DNA of 7,793 bases from Actinomycetes bacterium (GTDB taxonomy: Bacteria; Actinomycetota; Actinomycetes; Streptosporangiales; Streptosporangiaceae). Shown one piece after another: positions 6,208 to 7,793 of this stretch. The stretch's first letter is position 1; every line of letters starts with the position of its first letter. Location: NCBI GenBank assembly GCA_025964635.1, contig JAOPYP010000355.1, positions 1-7,793 on the forward strand, given 5' to 3'. A model generated the notes under the pieces. That model made no database searches. It was not told where the DNA came from and saw nothing but the letters and a program-made list of their open reading frames with translations. The position numbers and the translations under genes are program-made.

Positions 6208-7793
6208 ATGAGTGCAGATGCCGTCCGCGCTGGAACCCCGCAGTCGCGGCGAGGCGGCGGTTCCGATGCCGGCCGGTGGTGGGCGCTGATCGCCATCTCG
6301 GCGAGCGTGCTGGTCGTAGGCCTCGACCTGACCATCCTCAACCTCGCGCTGCCGGTCCTGTCCACCCAGCTGCACGCGTCCACCACGGACCTGCAGTGGT
6401 TCTCGGCGTCCTACAGCCTGGTGCTGGCCGCGGCCCTGCTGCCCGCCGGGCTGCTCGGCGACCGGCTCGGGCGCAAGAAGATGCTGCTGATCGCGCTCGT
6501 CGTGTTCGGGGCCAGCTCGGCCGCGTGCGCGTTCGCCGGGTCCCCGGCGGAGCTGATCGCGGCCCGCGCCGTGCTTGGCCTGGGCGCCGCGGTGATCTTC
6601 CCGATGTCGATCGCCGTGCTGCCCGTGCTGTTCGCCCCGGATGAGCGGCCCAGGGCCATCGCGATGGTGATGGGCGCGACGTTCATCGCCTACCCGGTCG
6701 GCCCGCTCCTGGGCGGCTGGCTGCTGGACAACTTCTGGTGGGGCTCGGTCTTTCTGATCAACGTGCCGGTGGTGGCGATCGCGCTGGTCGCCGTGGCGCT
6801 GCTGATGCCCGAATCGCACGGTGCCCGGAGCAGCCGGATCGACATCCCCGGGATCATCCTGTCCAGCCTGGGGCTGGCCGGGCTGACCTACGGCTGCATC
6901 AGGGCGGGCCAGGACGGCTGGGGGAACCCGGCCGCGCTGGCCACCATCCTGGGCGGGGCCGCGGTGCTGGCCGTGTTCGTGGCCTGGGAGCGCCGGGCCG
7001 GCCGGCGCGGGACGGCCCTGGTCCAGCTGGAGCTGTTCCGCTCGGCCAGCTTCACCTGGGGCACCATCCTGACCACGTTCGTCTCGTTCGCGATGTTCGG
7101 CATCCTGTTCGCGATGCCGCAGTACTTCCAGGGGGTCCGCGGCCTGGACTCACTCGCCACCGGGCTGCGGATGCTCCCGATGATCGGCGGCATGGTGCTC
7201 GGCATGGTCGCCGGCACCCGGCTGCAGTCCCCCCGGAAGGACCCGGACGGCCGCCCCGCGGGTGCTCCCCCGGTCGGCCCGAAGATCCTGGTCACGGCGG
7301 GGTTCGTGGTGATGGCCGCGGGCCTGGCCGCGGGGGCCACGACCAGCGCGGCCAGCGGGACCGCGTTCACCGCGACCTGGTACGCGGTGGCCGGGCTGGG
7401 CCTGGGGCTGGCCATGCCGACCGCCATGAACGCCGCGCTGGGCGCGCTGTCCGCGGAGCGGAGCGGATCCGGGTCGGCGCTGATCACCGCGATGCGCCAG
7501 GTCGGGGCCACGATCGGGGTCGCGGTGCTGGGCACCGTCCTGCTGTCCGCCTACCGCAGCCAGCTCGACCTGGGCGGACTCCCGGCGGCGGCCGCCGGGG
7601 CGGCGCGCACCGGGGTCGTGGCCGGGGTGGGGGTGGCACTGCACCTGCACTCGGCCGCCCTGCTCGACTCGGTGCGCGCCGCCTTCGCGCACGGCCTGGA
7701 CGTCATGCTGGCCGTGTGCGCGGGCATCGCCGGGCTCAGCGCCCTGCTCGCGCTGGTCTTCCTGCCCCGCCGGGCCGGGGCCGGTTCCCGCGC
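6208..7793 (+). CDS. DHA2-family MFS drug exporter (EmrB/QacA type), 3'-truncated by window edge
   Basis: A proton-driven multidrug-type exporter in the cytoplasmic membrane. 528 codons are present without a stop; the reading reaches ALLALVFLPRRAGAGSR, so little of the C-terminus is probably missing. A short basic N-terminus precedes TM1 with VLVVGLDLTILNLALP (33-49), whose Asp40 matches the conserved TM1 acid of the family. Motif A is GLLGDRLGRKK (81-91), between TM2 and TM3. The antiporter motif C region is GATFIAYPVGPLLGG (156-170), followed by WGSVFLINVPV (178-188). The number of hydrophobic segments and the length suit 14 TMs. The ATG at 6208 has AGGTGG (6196-6201) 6 nt upstream. It has its own promoter with an operator-like repeat, so it is probably substrate-induced through a repressor. 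It is divergent from the USP gene. The substrate is not predictable. Confidence 0.93.
   Translation, partial: MSADAVRAGTPQSRRGGGSDAGRWWALIAISASVLVVGLDLTILNLALPVLSTQLHASTTDLQWFSASYSLVLAAALLPAGLLGDRLGRKKMLLIALVVFGASSAACAFAGSPAELIAARAVLGLGAAVIFPMSIAVLPVLFAPDERPRAIAMVMGATFIAYPVGPLLGGWLLDNFWWGSVFLINVPVVAIALVAVALLMPESHGARSSRIDIPGIILSSLGLAGLTYGCIRAGQDGWGNPAALATILGGAAVLAVFVAWERRAGRRGTALVQLELFRSASFTWGTILTTFVSFAMFGILFAMPQYFQGVRGLDSLATGLRMLPMIGGMVLGMVAGTRLQSPRKDPDGRPAGAPPVGPKILVTAGFVVMAAGLAAGATTSAASGTAFTATWYAVAGLGLGLAMPTAMNAALGALSAERSGSGSALITAMRQVGATIGVAVLGTVLLSAYRSQLDLGGLPAAAAGAARTGVVAGVGVALHLHSAALLDSVRAAFAHGLDVMLAVCAGIAGLSALLALVFLPRRAGAGSR

Noticed and set aside
6190..6819. 209-codon open frame on the minus strand opposite the MFS gene
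   Set aside because: His/Gln/Arg/Gly-rich translation with no family resemblance. The plus strand has the MFS motifs.

Overview
The window is very GC-rich, with strong third-position G/C bias, GTG as well as ATG starts and overlapping ATGA gene junctions. The gene families (NarL-type kinase with a DUF7134-like membrane sensor, DrrA/BcrA-like ABC exporter, acyl-CoA synthetase of the Pat/ACD type, actinobacterial USP) point to a filamentous actinomycete of the Streptomyces/Streptosporangiales kind. The genus cannot be fixed from the sequence alone.

Layout. (1) Positions 1-1607 (+) hold the C-terminal 530 or so residues of an NDP-forming acetate/acyl-CoA synthetase-like protein whose N-terminus lies off the left edge. 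(2) Positions 1608-1769 are a promoter-bearing spacer. (3) Positions 1770-5444 (+) hold a compact four-gene module: ABC ATPase, ABC-2 permease, membrane histidine kinase and NarL/FixJ response regulator. Its junctions are a 4-bp overlap, a 20-nt gap and a 4-bp overlap, so it is almost certainly one operon. (4) Positions 5428-5952 (-) hold a single-domain universal stress protein that converges on the response regulator, with a 17-bp tail-to-tail overlap. (5) Positions 5953-6207 form a divergent spacer. Its USP-proximal part (to about 6120) is GC-rich and I see no convincing site in it. Its right part (6121-6193) is about one-third GC and carries a good sigma70-type promoter with an inverted repeat between -35 and -10. 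(6) From 6208 to the right edge (+) runs a 14-TM-type (DHA2, EmrB/QacA) major facilitator exporter that lacks its stop codon in this window.

How they work together. The kinase/regulator pair probably senses a membrane or envelope signal and controls the co-transcribed ABC exporter, perhaps autogenously. The MFS exporter looks separately controlled by a repressor (TetR/MarR-like) not encoded here. The CoA ligase and USP are of the kinds often found in actinomycete stress or dormancy gene sets, but nothing in the DNA proves a shared regulon.

I see no RNA gene, CRISPR array, insertion sequence or attachment site. I found no clear evidence of an undescribed system. The most interesting local signals are the MFS promoter/operator, a 15-bp triplicate repeat at the kinase-regulator junction, an 18-bp tandem duplication in the ligase, and a USP that lacks the usual ATP-binding residues.
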